Translations under genes and position numbers: made by a program
The notes under the pieces: generated by a model
Databases searched by the model: none
Told to the model about the DNA's origin: nothing
What the model saw: only the letters and a program-made list of their open reading frames with translations
NCBI RefSeq assembly: GCF_009905545.1
Contig: NZ_JAAALB010000016.1
Span: 62,001-126,000, forward strand
Length of the DNA stretch: 64,000 nt
Direction: 5' to 3'
Origin: Cellulophaga sp. BC115SP
GTDB taxonomy: Bacteria > Bacteroidota > Bacteroidia > Cytophagales > Spirosomataceae
Shown: positions 1 through 9,773 of the stretch, one piece after another
Numbering within the stretch: position 1 is the first letter of the stretch
Layout: each line of letters starts with the position of its first letter

Positions 1-1
1 T

Positions 2-91
2 TTAAATGCTTGTAGGATTGGTTTTGCTTCGATGACTCTTTCAGAAATTGAAGAATCTATGTCGATTTTGAAAAAAATAATGACTGATTAG
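2..91 (+). CDS. C-terminal fragment of a probable PLP-dependent aminotransferase (MocR-like)
   Basis: Only the last 29 codons and the TAG stop are inside the window; the reading frame is open from base 2. The peptide contains CRIGFASMTLSEIEE followed by a short helix. This resembles the C-terminus of fold-type I aminotransferase domains, including MocR/PdxR regulators (a strand ending in an R-x-GFA motif, then an acidic helix). The stop overlaps the stop of the convergent sugar kinase gene by 3 bases. The family call rests on a very short segment and could be another class I/II aminotransferase. Confidence 0.45.
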   Translation, partial: LNACRIGFASMTLSEIEESMSILKKIMTD

Positions 92-1095
92 CGCTTAAGT
101 TTACCGCTTACATCGCCTTTGACCACCATTTCAATTTCCTGTAAAGTAGCTAAGTTAAAATCACCTTCCACAGTATGCTTTAAGGCTGAAGCCGCTACAC
201 CGTATTCTAATGCTTTTTGAATATCTTGAAATGTAATATACGCATAAATAAAACCAGCCATAAAGGCATCGCCCCCACCAATTCGATCTATAATATTTGG
301 TATATCTATTGTTTTCGTTTTAATCATTTCGGTACCATTCCAGCATTGCCCTGAAAGGGTATTATGTGACGCTGAAATTTGACCTCTTTTGGTATTCAAT
401 ACAAATTTTGCTTGGGGAAATTGGGTTAAAATCTGCTGGCAAATAGATTTAAAACTACCCTTTTCATCATTTGGTGTAATTCCAAACATATCATTTGCAT
501 CGCCTTTGCTACAGATAATAATATCGCAATACGAAATTAGCTCAGGCATTACTTCGCTAGGTTTTTTGCCCCACTGCCAAAGATTTTTGCGGTAGCCCAC
601 ATCTGCGGAGATAGTTAACCCCATTCTACGAGCCACTTTTACGGCCTGTAAGCAAGCTTCAGCAGCCGATGCCGATATAGCAGGAGATATTCCAGTAAAA
701 TGAAACCATTGCGCATCAGCAAAGATAGATTCCCAATCAAAATCAGCTGGGTTCAATAAAGCAAAAGCAGAATCAAAACGGTCGTATATCACCTTTGATG
801 GGCGCATAGCGGCACCATTTTCTACAAAATAGATACCCAAGCGATTTCCTTTCATTTGCATAAACTCCGTACCAACTCCGTATTTGAGATAAGTAGTGCG
901 AGCAGCATAGCCAAGGTCATTATCAGGAAAAACTGTAACATGGCTTGCAGGAATACCCATAATTGCAAGAGAAGATGACACATTGGCCTCGCCACCACCA
1001 AAGTTGATGTTGAAAGCATCTGACTGTGAAAATCTTGCAAAATTAGGCGTAGTTAATCTCATCAAAACTTCGCCAAAGGTGATTACTTTTTTCAT
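88..1095 (-). CDS. kdgK: 2-dehydro-3-deoxygluconokinase (PfkB family)
   Basis: Predicted cytosolic kinase that phosphorylates 2-keto-3-deoxygluconate to KDPG, the step before the aldolase in hexuronate breakdown. The protein has about 335 residues, normal for the family. It opens with a PfkB core strand (ITFGEVLMRL) and the substrate-side glycine motif FGGGEANVSSSLA. It has the Y-F-x-E-x-G-x-x-x-R segment typical of KDG kinases and ends in the PfkB signature DRIGGGDAFMAGF, whose Asp is the catalytic base. I chose the ATG at 1095: it is preceded by AAGGAA, and the longer frame to 1146 adds 17 residues that do not look like family sequence. It lies downstream of uxaB in the same direction, but a strong hairpin separates them, so it may be expressed partly on its own. 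Specificity for KDG rather than another sugar acid is inferred from the neighbour. Confidence 0.85.
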   Translation of the reverse strand: MKKVITFGEVLMRLTTPNFARFSQSDAFNINFGGGEANVSSSLAIMGIPASHVTVFPDNDLGYAARTTYLKYGVGTEFMQMKGNRLGIYFVENGAAMRPSKVIYDRFDSAFALLNPADFDWESIFADAQWFHFTGISPAISASAAEACLQAVKVARRMGLTISADVGYRKNLWQWGKKPSEVMPELISYCDIIICSKGDANDMFGITPNDEKGSFKSICQQILTQFPQAKFVLNTKRGQISASHNTLSGQCWNGTEMIKTKTIDIPNIIDRIGGGDAFMAGFIYAYITFQDIQKALEYGVAASALKHTVEGDFNLATLQEIEMVVKGDVSGKLKR

Positions 1096-1177
1096 GATTT
1101 CAGATTCCTTAATGGTTATAAGACATAGCTTTCCGAAAGATAACAAATACGTTTCAGAAATCTTATTTTAGGAATGC

Positions 1178-1220
1178 AAAAAGGCGTTCTAAACTCTTGA
1201 TGAGATAGAACGCCTCTTTT
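1178..1220 (-). terminator. Intrinsic terminator after uxaB
   Basis: Inverted repeat with arms AAAAAGGCGTTCTA and TAGAACGCCTcTTTT (one mismatch) and a T-run on either side. It lies about 30 nt past the uxaB stop on the minus strand. It would end or attenuate transcription before kdgK. Confidence 0.75.
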
Positions 1221-1248
1221 ATTTTAATATATGATAAACAAACAGTGC

Positions 1249-2700
1249 TTACAAGTATTTAGATACTGATTCTTCAAAGCCTGCTAGTTGAGTCAAATCT
1301 TCGCCCCAAAGACTACGATTAGACAATACTTTATGCAAATCAAAATTATCCCAAGCTTCGTAAAAATAGGATGCGTAGTTACAGTTAATTTGATAATGCT
1401 CGCCGTTACATTCTCCATAATAGTTGCCATTTACCTCCTTTACAGCATGCATAAACTGCAAATAAGCGGCAAAACCCATGGCAAATAATTCTGGAGCACG
1501 ACCAAACTCACGGTAGTATTCCATCAAAATTGGGATATTACGCATACGCATTTTAGCAGAATATTGTACCGTAATATCCAACAACTTATGATTGATATAT
1601 GGATTACGGAAACGATCCAAAACCATACGACCGAAACGATCTGCTGTTTTTGAATCCACTTTATATGGAATAGCCAACGACAATTCGCCCAACATGAGAT
1701 TGGTAATAATACGACTCATATAGCCATTTGCCATAACGTCTTTTACGTATTTAAAACCTAGTAAATACGCCATACCACACATCAGCGTATGTGTTCCATT
1801 CAACAGACGGAGTTTTAATTCACGATAAATTTCGATGTCTTTATCGATAATAACACCTTCATCAACTTGTGCAAAACTCAATACCTTACGAACGTGCTCG
1901 TCGCCTTGAATAGCCCACAAGCGATACACTTCCGACATAATTACTAGGTCGTCTTGGTAACCTAATTTTTGTAGGATTTCGGTTGCATTTTCTGGTTTTC
2001 CTGGTACAATCCTATCTACCAATGAATTACAGAAGCGATTATGTGTATCTATCCACTCGATAAACTCAGGCTCAAGCGCGTTACGGTGAGCTTGTTCTAA
2101 AACAATTTCTTGTAATTTATCACCATTGCCAACAATCAGCTCAGTTGGAACAATCACCATTCCGCTTTCAGCAGAACCACCAAAGTGTTTCCATCTTTCA
2201 TACAAGAATGCCAATAATTTTACAGGAAAAGATTGCGGTGGTGTCGAAGTTACCTTGTCTGATTCGAGTAATGCAATACCTACCTCTGTTGTATTCGAAA
2301 TTATAACCTGCATTTCAGGGTTGCGTGCGCATTCCAAAATAGCACTCCATTCGTTACGGGCAGATAAGGTACGAGAAATAGCACTATTAATGATTGTTTC
2401 TTCAATCAACTTACCATTTTCTAAGCCTTTTATACAGTGAGTATATAAGCCATCTTGCTCATTAAAGGCATCGGCATCGCCTTTATCTGTGGATTTTACC
2501 ACAACGACTCTTCCGTTAAAAACACCTTGTTTGTTAGCTTTATCGATAAAATAATCGCATAAGCCTCTTAATAATACGCCTGTACCAAACTGTAATACTT
2601 TTTCAGGTAAAGAGAATAGCGTTTCATCAGGCACTTGTACTTGTCCTTTAAATTGGGCAGTAGCTGTCGACAAAAATGACTTAGTTAGTTTAAGATCCAT
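1249..2700 (-). CDS. uxaB: Tagaturonate reductase / altronate oxidoreductase
   Basis: Predicted NADH-dependent reductase that converts tagaturonate to altronate in galacturonate degradation (mannitol dehydrogenase superfamily). From the ATG at 2700 it has 483 residues, matching the length of E. coli UxaB; the frame also allows a GTG one codon upstream. The N-terminal nucleotide-binding fold carries VLQFGTGVLLRG, and VVVVKSTDKGDADAF and IISNTTEVGI follow. The C-terminal helical domain has the LRLLNGTHTLMCG motif with the conserved K/N-x-x-H catalytic region of polyol dehydrogenases. It is followed by a terminator and kdgK, which acts two steps later in the pathway. Altronate dehydratase and an isomerase are not in the window. 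Mannonate reductase (UxuB) is the main alternative, but the tagaturonate-type N-terminus favours UxaB. Confidence 0.88.
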   Translation of the reverse strand: MDLKLTKSFLSTATAQFKGQVQVPDETLFSLPEKVLQFGTGVLLRGLCDYFIDKANKQGVFNGRVVVVKSTDKGDADAFNEQDGLYTHCIKGLENGKLIEETIINSAISRTLSARNEWSAILECARNPEMQVIISNTTEVGIALLESDKVTSTPPQSFPVKLLAFLYERWKHFGGSAESGMVIVPTELIVGNGDKLQEIVLEQAHRNALEPEFIEWIDTHNRFCNSLVDRIVPGKPENATEILQKLGYQDDLVIMSEVYRLWAIQGDEHVRKVLSFAQVDEGVIIDKDIEIYRELKLRLLNGTHTLMCGMAYLLGFKYVKDVMANGYMSRIITNLMLGELSLAIPYKVDSKTADRFGRMVLDRFRNPYINHKLLDITVQYSAKMRMRNIPILMEYYREFGRAPELFAMGFAAYLQFMHAVKEVNGNYYGECNGEHYQINCNYASYFYEAWDNFDLHKVLSNRSLWGEDLTQLAGFEESVSKYL

Positions 2701-2847
2701 CACACAACGAATATAATTTGTAAATACATACTTGACTAGAAAGTAAAATAAGGGGTTTATTCTACTCTATTTTAGAGATATTATTTCTTAAGGATGTTGA
2801 TGTGTCCCAAACCATTAGGTTGGAAAATGCGTGTACTACAGGTAGAG

Positions 2848-2943
2848 GCTTGGTATTCTCGGGTATGAGTTAACTATTCCAGAAGATAGACTCTTTTATT
2901 TTGGAGTCTATCAATTGACTCAAACCCGATAGGTTAACCAAGC
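2848..2943. other. Long imperfect hairpin (four nested stems)
   Basis: Four nested pairs of complementary segments share one centre: GCTTGGT with ACCAAGC, TCGGGT with ACCCGA, GAGTTAA with TTGACTC (one G-T pair), and GATAGACTC with GAGTCTATC around a loop of about 10 nt. In total about 29 base pairs fit into 96 nt. Neither side ends in a clean T-run, so it is not a typical terminator. It lies between the stop of the DUF3467 gene and the start of uxaB, about 150 nt upstream of uxaB. It could be a 5' regulatory structure or a palindromic mobile remnant. Confidence 0.6.
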
Positions 2944-2984
2944 AGATAGGATTAAATTTTCATAGTAAATAGTCAAATCGAAAG

Positions 2985-3305
2985 TTATGCTTCTCCGACT
3001 GGACCACTATAATTTGTTGGGAATTGGAAGCCTATGGCGCCTTTCTCATCAGAAATACTACCGTATGCATCCTCATATTTTGCAATGTTATCTTTCAAAG
3101 CATTCAATAATCTGTAAGCATGATCAGGTGTCATTATTACACGTGATTTCACACGTGCTTTAGGCAATCCTGGCATCATTTTAATAAAATCAATTACAAA
3201 TTCACTTTGTGAATGTGCTATCATTGCAAGGTTTACGTACTCGCCTTCAGCCATTTCCTCTGTAAGCTCTACATTAATTTGTGTCTCGTCTTGTTGATTT
3301 GCCAT
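2985..3305 (-). CDS. DUF3467 family protein
   Basis: Small acidic protein of 106 residues with no signal peptide or membrane segment. The body (EGEYVNLAMIAHSQSEFVIDF, then KARVKSRVIMTPDHAYRLLNAL and a Y-E-x-x-Y-G tail) matches the DUF3467 family as I know it. The molecular function of that family is not established. It lies downstream of rpoC, its common position in Bacteroidota, which suggests a link to transcription or translation by context only. A rpoC terminator and over 300 nt separate the two genes, so this gene probably has its own promoter. Confidence 0.8.
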   Translation of the reverse strand: MANQQDETQINVELTEEMAEGEYVNLAMIAHSQSEFVIDFIKMMPGLPKARVKSRVIMTPDHAYRLLNALKDNIAKYEDAYGSISDEKGAIGFQFPTNYSGPVGEA

Positions 3306-3590
3306 AGTTTAAAAACATAAAAGTTTGATTTTCAAATTTAATCAAAAACATCACCTATTCAATTATTCCAGCTTTTAATTAAGTTTTTTTCTTTTGAAAA
3401 GATACTGCTTAGTAAGGTGTACCAAGGTCATTAAAAAGCCTTTAAAATAGATAAATAGACATTTTTTTGAAAAATATCATTAAAAATCACCATGAATATT
3501 TAAACCACAAATAGCTGTATTACAAACAATTACGACCCATAAAACAAGATTTATCCCTTTTGAGAATTTGATATTTTCTATCAAAAAAGC

Positions 3591-3624
3591 CAAAGGCTCT
3601 TAGAACTGAATCTAAGAGCCTTTG
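3591..3624 (-). terminator. Intrinsic terminator of rpoC
   Basis: Perfect 14-bp stem (CAAAGGCTCTTAGA / TCTAAGAGCCTTTG) with a 6-nt loop, followed on the minus strand by GGCTTTTTTGA. It lies 26 nt after the rpoC stop. The remaining space up to the DUF3467 gene (3306-3590) is AT-rich and I see no gene in it. Confidence 0.85.
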
Positions 3625-3650
3625 AAAATATGTTCAAAATGAAGTTTGGA

Positions 3651-6600
3651 CTAAACAATCCAACGAGCTTTACGATAGCCACCCACTTTTTGTTGAGCTT
3701 GCTGTTCTTTAGCTGTTTCGATTTGTTGTAACTCTTCTTTTGAAGTAATGATATAATCTTGGTATTTACGAACACCAGTACCTGCTGGAATCAAGTGACC
3801 TACGATTACGTTTTCTTTCAAGCCATCTAAGCCATCTGATTTCGCTCTGATAGAAGCTTCAGATAATACTTTCGTTGTCTCTTGGAATGACGCAGCCGAG
3901 ATGAATGATTCAGTACCCAATGACGCCTGAGTAATACCTTGCAAGTTTGGTTGAGAAACTGCTGGTTGAGCGTCACGAACCTCTACTTTACGTAAGTCAC
4001 GTCGTTTCAATGAAGAGTTTTCATCACGCAACGCACGAGTCGTTACAATCATACCAACTTTCATTTTATCTGAGTCACCTGCATCTACAACAACTTTCTT
4101 GTCAAGAATATCGTCATTTGCCAAACGTACAGCAAAACGGTCTACATTCTGATTGTTCAAGAACATGGTATCACCAGAATCAACGATTTCTACTTTTTGC
4201 ATCATCTGACGAACGATACATTCGATGTGCTTATCGTTGATTTTTACACCTTGCAAACGGTAAACGTCCTGAATCTCATTTACTAAGTATTCTTGTACCG
4301 CTGTTGGTCCTTTGATAGCCAAGATATCTGATGGCGTAATTGCTCCATCTGAAAGAGGCACACCTGCACGAACAAAGTCATTGTTTTGTACAAGAATGTG
4401 TTTCGAAAGTGGAACTAAGTATTTACGTTCAGCACCATCTTTAGCTTTCACATAGATTTCACGGTTACCACGTTTGATACCACCTAATGTAATTACACCG
4501 TCGATTTCAGAAACTACGGCAGGGTTAGATGGGTTACGAGCTTCGAACAACTCGGTTACACGTGGAAGACCACCCGTAATGTCACGAGTTTTACCAGCTG
4601 CACGAGGAATCTTAGCAAGAATTTGACCTGGTTTGATTACAGCACCATTCTCAACAGAAAGGCGAGCAGCCACAGGTACGTTGAAAGAAGTTTCTTCACC
4701 GTTTTTGTTAACAATTACGATTGAAGGGTTCTTTGTTTTATCCTTAGATTCGATGATAACTTTTTCTCTCAAACCAGTTTGCTCATCGGCTTCCTCCTTA
4801 TAAGTGATATTTTCTTCGATTGAGTCGAATCGTGCAATACCATCTGCTTCAGAAAGGATTACGGCGTTGTATGGATCCCAAGCACAAATTTCTGCACCTT
4901 TAGTAATAGTTTGTCCATCTTTCACACGCAAGTAAGCACCATACGGAACGTTGTTCGTGATATATACTTGGTTAGTAGCTGGATTCACAATTTGAACCTC
5001 ACCCGAACGACCCATTACGATTTCTACTGGATTACCTTCTGGATCTACAGAGGCTACAGTACGCATCTCTTCGAAACGGATGATACCATCAAATTTCGCT
5101 TTGATTGTTGCATCTAGGGTTACGTTTTGTGCAGTACCCCCAACGTGGAATGTACGAAGTGTCAACTGTGTACCTGGCTCACCAATTGACTGAGATGCAA
5201 TTACACCTACAGCTTCACCAATACTTACCATTCTACCTGTTGAAAGGTTACGTCCATAACACTTAGCACAAACACCATTACGAGTTTCACAAGTTAATAC
5301 CGAACGAATCTCGATAGAATCAATAGCAGTATCATCTACACTTGTTGCCATTTCCTCAGTGATTTCTTCACCAGCAGGAATCAACAATTCACCAGTAACA
5401 GGATCATGTACATCGTGAATTGACACACGACCTAAGATACGTTCTGAAAGTGGTTCGATGATCTCTTCGTTATCTTTCAACGCAGCAATTTGGATACCAC
5501 GTAAAGTACCACAATCCTCTTCGTTTACGATAACATCTTGAGCAACGTCATGCAAACGACGAGTCAAGTAACCCGCATCGGCAGTTTTCAAGGCTGTATC
5601 GGCAAGACCTTTACGAGCACCGTGCGTTGAGATAAAGTACTCAAGTACGTCTAGACCTTCTTTAAAGTTAGAAAGGATTGGGTTTTCGATGATTTCACCT
5701 ACCGAACCTTGTAAGTTCTTTTGAGGTTTTGCCATCAAACCACGCATACCACCTAACTGACGAATCTGTTCACGAGAACCACGAGCACCTGAGTGCATCA
5801 TCATAAAGATCGCGTTGAAGCCTTGCTGGTCATTTTCCATTTGCTTCATCAACGTATCCGTGATTTTCGAGTTTACTTTCGTCCAAATATCAATAACAGC
5901 ATTGTAACGCTCATTATCGGTAATAAGACCCATCAAGTAGTTGTCTGTTACAGAAGCCACATCTTCAGTAGCTTTAGTAATTAACTCAGCCTTTTCTTCT
6001 GGTACGATAATATCACCGATACCCATTGAAAGACCACCTTTGAAGGCCATTTGGTAACCCAATTCTTTAATATCATCCAAGAATTTAGCTGTACGAGCTA
6101 CGCCTGAGATTTTAAATACTTGAGAAATGATTTGTTGCAATTTTTTCTTTGTCAACAATTCATTGATATATCCTACTTCTTCAGGAACACAAAGGTTAAA
6201 CAATACACGACCCGCAACAGTTTTCACCATTTCGTCTACCAATGTACCGTCTTCTTTACGAACCTTAGCTTTTACTTCGATATTAGCATGTTTCGAAACT
6301 CTACCTTCGTTCATACCAATTACTACTTCTTCAAAGCCGTAGAATTTCATTCCTTCACCTACAATTGGGTACTCTGGTGTATGTCTACGTCCTTTTGTTA
6401 CGTAGTACAAACCAAGAACCATGTCTTGAGAAGGTACTGTAATAGGAGCACCGTTGGCAGGGTTCAAGATGTTGTGCGAAGCCAACATCAATAAAGATGC
6501 CTCAAGGATAGCCTCTTGACCTAGTGGTACGTGTACCGCCATCTGGTCACCATCAAAGTCGGCGTTGAAGGCCGTACAAGTCAACGGGTGCAATTGGATA

Positions 6601-7979
6601 GCTTTACCTTCGATCAACTTAGGTTGGAAAGCTTGGATACCCAAACGGTGGAGAGTTGGGGCACGGTTAAGAAGAACAGGGTGTCCTTTCATTACGTTTT
6701 CCAAGATATCCCAAACTACAGGGTCTTTCCTATCAACGATTTTCTTAGCAGATTTTACCGTTTTAACGATACCACGCTCAATCAATTTGCGAATAACAAA
6801 TGGTTTGAATAGCTCGGCAGCCATATCTTTTGGCAAACCACACTCGTGCATCTTCAATTCAGGACCTACTACAATTACCGAACGACCAGAGTAGTCAACA
6901 CGTTTACCTAACAAGTTTTGACGGAAACGACCTTGCTTACCTTTCAACATATCAGAAAGAGATTTCAAAGCACGGTTACCTTCAGAACGAACAGCGTTAA
7001 CTTTACGTGAGTTATCAAACAATGAGTCAACAGCTTCTTGAAGCATACGTTTTTCGTTACGTAAAATTACTTCAGGAGCTTTGATTTCGATCAAACGCTT
7101 CAAACGGTTGTTACGAATAATTACACGACGGTAAAGATCGTTCAAATCGGACGTTGCAAAACGACCACCATCTAGCGGTACCAATGGACGTAATTCTGGT
7201 GGAATTACAGGAACCATTTTAATTACCATCCATTCTGGTTTGTTCTCGATACGAGTACCTGCTTCACGGAAAGCTTCAACTACTTTCAAACGTTTTAAAG
7301 CTTCAGCTTTACGTTGTTGAGAAGTATCATTAGCAGCCGAGTGACGAAGGCTATAAGAAAGGTCATCTAACGCAGTACGTTTCAACAACATTTCAAGTGC
7401 CTCTGCACCCATCTTAGCGATGAATTTTTGAGGATCTTCGTCAGGAAGCAATTGGTTTTCGCGAGGCAATTTGTCGATAATGTCCAAATATTCGTCTTCT
7501 GTTAAGAAGTCCATTTTGTTAACACCATCTTCCTCTTTGATACCAGGTTGAACTACCACATATCTTTCGTAGTAGATAACTTGATCCAATTTTTTAGTAG
7601 AAAGACCTAGCAAATAACCAATTTTGTTAGGTAAGCTACGGAAGTACCAGATGTGTGCTACAGGAACCACCAATTCGATGTGTCCCATACGCTCACGACG
7701 TACTTTTTTCTCAGTAACCTCTACACCACAACGGTCACAGATGATACCTTTATAGCGAATACGCTTATATTTTCCACAGTGACATTCCCAGTCTTTCGTT
7801 GGACCGAAGATACGCTCGCAGAACAAACCACCCATCTCTGGTTTGTAAGTCCTATAGTTGATGGTTTCAGGTTGAGTAACCTCACCATGCGAACCTTCAA
7901 GAATTGACTCTGGCGATGCCAACGAGATTGTTACTCTCTGGAAGTCGCTATTTAATTTTCTATTTTTTTTGAATGACAT
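3651..7979 (-). CDS. rpoC: DNA-directed RNA polymerase subunit beta'
   Basis: Catalytic beta' subunit of RNA polymerase, 1442 residues, full length. The N-terminal zinc site is visible (C66, C68, C81, C84). The active-site NADFDGD motif at residues 472-478 supplies the three Mg-binding aspartates. A second cysteine cluster ([13 protein letters not shown]) marks the C-terminal zinc site, and the trigger-loop region around [13 protein letters not shown] is intact. In most bacteria rpoC directly follows rpoB. Here a 1.65-kb membrane protein gene lies between them, and a 144-nt untranslated stretch precedes this start. In that stretch an AAGGAG stands upstream of a two-codon ATG-TGT-TAA mini-frame. 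Confidence 0.99.
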   Translation of the reverse strand: MSFKKNRKLNSDFQRVTISLASPESILEGSHGEVTQPETINYRTYKPEMGGLFCERIFGPTKDWECHCGKYKRIRYKGIICDRCGVEVTEKKVRRERMGHIELVVPVAHIWYFRSLPNKIGYLLGLSTKKLDQVIYYERYVVVQPGIKEEDGVNKMDFLTEDEYLDIIDKLPRENQLLPDEDPQKFIAKMGAEALEMLLKRTALDDLSYSLRHSAANDTSQQRKAEALKRLKVVEAFREAGTRIENKPEWMVIKMVPVIPPELRPLVPLDGGRFATSDLNDLYRRVIIRNNRLKRLIEIKAPEVILRNEKRMLQEAVDSLFDNSRKVNAVRSEGNRALKSLSDMLKGKQGRFRQNLLGKRVDYSGRSVIVVGPELKMHECGLPKDMAAELFKPFVIRKLIERGIVKTVKSAKKIVDRKDPVVWDILENVMKGHPVLLNRAPTLHRLGIQAFQPKLIEGKAIQLHPLTCTAFNADFDGDQMAVHVPLGQEAILEASLLMLASHNILNPANGAPITVPSQDMVLGLYYVTKGRRHTPEYPIVGEGMKFYGFEEVVIGMNEGRVSKHANIEVKAKVRKEDGTLVDEMVKTVAGRVLFNLCVPEEVGYINELLTKKKLQQIISQVFKISGVARTAKFLDDIKELGYQMAFKGGLSMGIGDIIVPEEKAELITKATEDVASVTDNYLMGLITDNERYNAVIDIWTKVNSKITDTLMKQMENDQQGFNAIFMMMHSGARGSREQIRQLGGMRGLMAKPQKNLQGSVGEIIENPILSNFKEGLDVLEYFISTHGARKGLADTALKTADAGYLTRRLHDVAQDVIVNEEDCGTLRGIQIAALKDNEEIIEPLSERILGRVSIHDVHDPVTGELLIPAGEEITEEMATSVDDTAIDSIEIRSVLTCETRNGVCAKCYGRNLSTGRMVSIGEAVGVIASQSIGEPGTQLTLRTFHVGGTAQNVTLDATIKAKFDGIIRFEEMRTVASVDPEGNPVEIVMGRSGEVQIVNPATNQVYITNNVPYGAYLRVKDGQTITKGAEICAWDPYNAVILSEADGIARFDSIEENITYKEEADEQTGLREKVIIESKDKTKNPSIVIVNKNGEETSFNVPVAARLSVENGAVIKPGQILAKIPRAAGKTRDITGGLPRVTELFEARNPSNPAVVSEIDGVITLGGIKRGNREIYVKAKDGAERKYLVPLSKHILVQNNDFVRAGVPLSDGAITPSDILAIKGPTAVQEYLVNEIQDVYRLQGVKINDKHIECIVRQMMQKVEIVDSGDTMFLNNQNVDRFAVRLANDDILDKKVVVDAGDSDKMKVGMIVTTRALRDENSSLKRRDLRKVEVRDAQPAVSQPNLQGITQASLGTESFISAASFQETTKVLSEASIRAKSDGLDGLKENVIVGHLIPAGTGVRKYQDYIITSKEELQQIETAKEQQAQQKVGGYRKARWIV

Positions 7980-8123
7980 TTTTAAATCTGTTTTTAATTT
8001 AAAATATCTAAGGGTTTGGAGAAATTAACACATGGCCTTACTTCTCCTTGGTAATTGACTTTCAGAAAAATAACCTTACGATTAAGCGTGAGTACTCATT
8101 CACTTATGAAAAGCGTTATTCAT

Positions 8124-9770
8124 TTATAAAACATCCCAAGTAAGATTTGTCTTATAATATTTTGCTTTTGACTCCTGATAATCACACAAGATTAACTCGT
8201 AAGATCCTTTGTACAGTTCGCTTTTTGATATAATCGTATTGTATTCTGAGCTTTGTAAATATGGTTTTTTGGATGCCAACTGAACTCTACTTGGGTTATA
8301 CACAAATAAATGTTCTTTCGACTTCAACAAGTAATAAGTTCCATTAAGTCCAGATTGCTCCAGATTATTACCGTCTAATATCAAAGTGGAATCTGTTACC
8401 ACAGATTGCAAAGTCAAAGTTTCCTTCTCAAAAGTCGGTTTTTCAGCAAATGATTTCCATTCTTTATGCAAGGGTGTTGCCGGAAAAACATAAGCCTTAT
8501 AATGATTCATTAACGAATCGTTCGTCTTTTTGATAAAGTAGAATGGGTTATAATGCGGATGAGTAGGAGGAACACCATCATAATAATGATTAAATGTTAC
8601 TGCTGCTAAAAGTTTGGCACGCGAGGACATTAATCCCCAAAATTTTGCATATCCTAAAAAGAAGACTGCCATAGAAAACCCTAGAGCAATTTTAGCAAAA
8701 TGTGCATACCTTACATTCATCACAAAATATCCATACACTAATGCCAGTGCCATGAAAGCATAATAACGATGATTGGAAACTAACATCGTAAATTCTGGAT
8801 CACTTCCTGTTCGACCAAATGCGATTACACTGGTTGTAAAAAGTAGATATCCAAGCGCATAAAATGTAAATGATGCTACAAAACGTGTCGTTTGATCTTT
8901 TGCTCTCATATTGAGAAAAGATTTCCACAAAACAAAAAATACCAAAAGGAGAGTTAAAAACCCTGCTATACCTGGTACTGTAGCCTTCCAAAAACTTAAT
9001 GACGACAAGGATAAATCAGCCCATCCACCCCAAATGTACAAAAAACCTAAAGGAATATAAGTTGGATGCTCTTGAAACGTCTTTAGTCCTAATTCAATAA
9101 ATGGTTGCTTTTGGTAACCATGAAAATAAAATCCGACTATTATCGCTGCATAAGTCAACCATGCCAATAGCAACTTATATTTCTTTTCTACTAATAAGAT
9201 GACAGCTCCCAATGGTAGGGCAAAAATGCCACTACCAAAGGAAAAAATGCCCATTAGTACAGTTCCAAATGCAAGGTAATTCCACTTAGAATTTTTCTGT
9301 AACAATAGATATACTGTCCAAATACTATAAAACAAAGCCCATAAGTACTGACATGAAGAGTTTGCCCAGGTAATAATGATATAAATATGTAAAGGAAACA
9401 TAAGATATACCATTGGCAACAGCTTACTACTACTTTCAACTCTTCTGAAGGTACTATATACTACTAAATATAATCCTAGCAATGAGAAGTCTCCAATATA
9501 AGGGTAATAGTTGAAATGAATCTGACCAAACACTTTATATTGAAACATACTCATCAGCGTCAAAATAGGAAAACGATACTCATTGTGCTGTGCAAACAAC
9601 GCAGTAAGTTTTTCGCTAATAGTTGATGCTTTTAGTTCTCCTAAAAATGCTCCTGCTACCATCGTGTAGTCATCATAGATCACAAGGTTTTGTGTATGAT
9701 AAAAACAGAAATAGGCAAACATTAAAGGAGGTATTATACCTAGTAACCAAACACCTAGCTTCTTTGTCAT
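8124..9770 (-). CDS. Polytopic membrane protein, GT-C glycosyltransferase-like, between rpoB and rpoC
   Basis: 548-residue inner-membrane protein with about ten hydrophobic segments in the first 400 residues and a soluble C-terminal region of about 150 residues. I infer a GT-C type glycosyltransferase from three things: a D-D pair in the first periplasmic loop (IYDDYTM, D33/D34), the QHNEYRFP motif near residues 61-68, and the overall helix layout. I cannot name a donor or acceptor. The start is an ATG only 3 nt after the rpoB stop (TAA TAA ATG), so it is almost certainly co-transcribed and translationally coupled with rpoB. rpoC follows 144 nt later in the same direction. Base composition does not differ obviously from neighbouring non-ribosomal genes. 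Another fold of polytopic enzyme cannot be excluded. Confidence 0.75.
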   Translation of the reverse strand: MTKKLGVWLLGIIPPLMFAYFCFYHTQNLVIYDDYTMVAGAFLGELKASTISEKLTALFAQHNEYRFPILTLMSMFQYKVFGQIHFNYYPYIGDFSLLGLYLVVYSTFRRVESSSKLLPMVYLMFPLHIYIIITWANSSCQYLWALFYSIWTVYLLLQKNSKWNYLAFGTVLMGIFSFGSGIFALPLGAVILLVEKKYKLLLAWLTYAAIIVGFYFHGYQKQPFIELGLKTFQEHPTYIPLGFLYIWGGWADLSLSSLSFWKATVPGIAGFLTLLLVFFVLWKSFLNMRAKDQTTRFVASFTFYALGYLLFTTSVIAFGRTGSDPEFTMLVSNHRYYAFMALALVYGYFVMNVRYAHFAKIALGFSMAVFFLGYAKFWGLMSSRAKLLAAVTFNHYYDGVPPTHPHYNPFYFIKKTNDSLMNHYKAYVFPATPLHKEWKSFAEKPTFEKETLTLQSVVTDSTLILDGNNLEQSGLNGTYYLLKSKEHLFVYNPSRVQLASKKPYLQSSEYNTIISKSELYKGSYELILCDYQESKAKYYKTNLTWDVL

Positions 9771-9773
9771 TTA

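Noticed and set aside
1096-1146. Upstream start for the sugar kinase
   Set aside because: The extra 17 residues do not resemble PfkB proteins and the ATG at 1095 has a better ribosome site.
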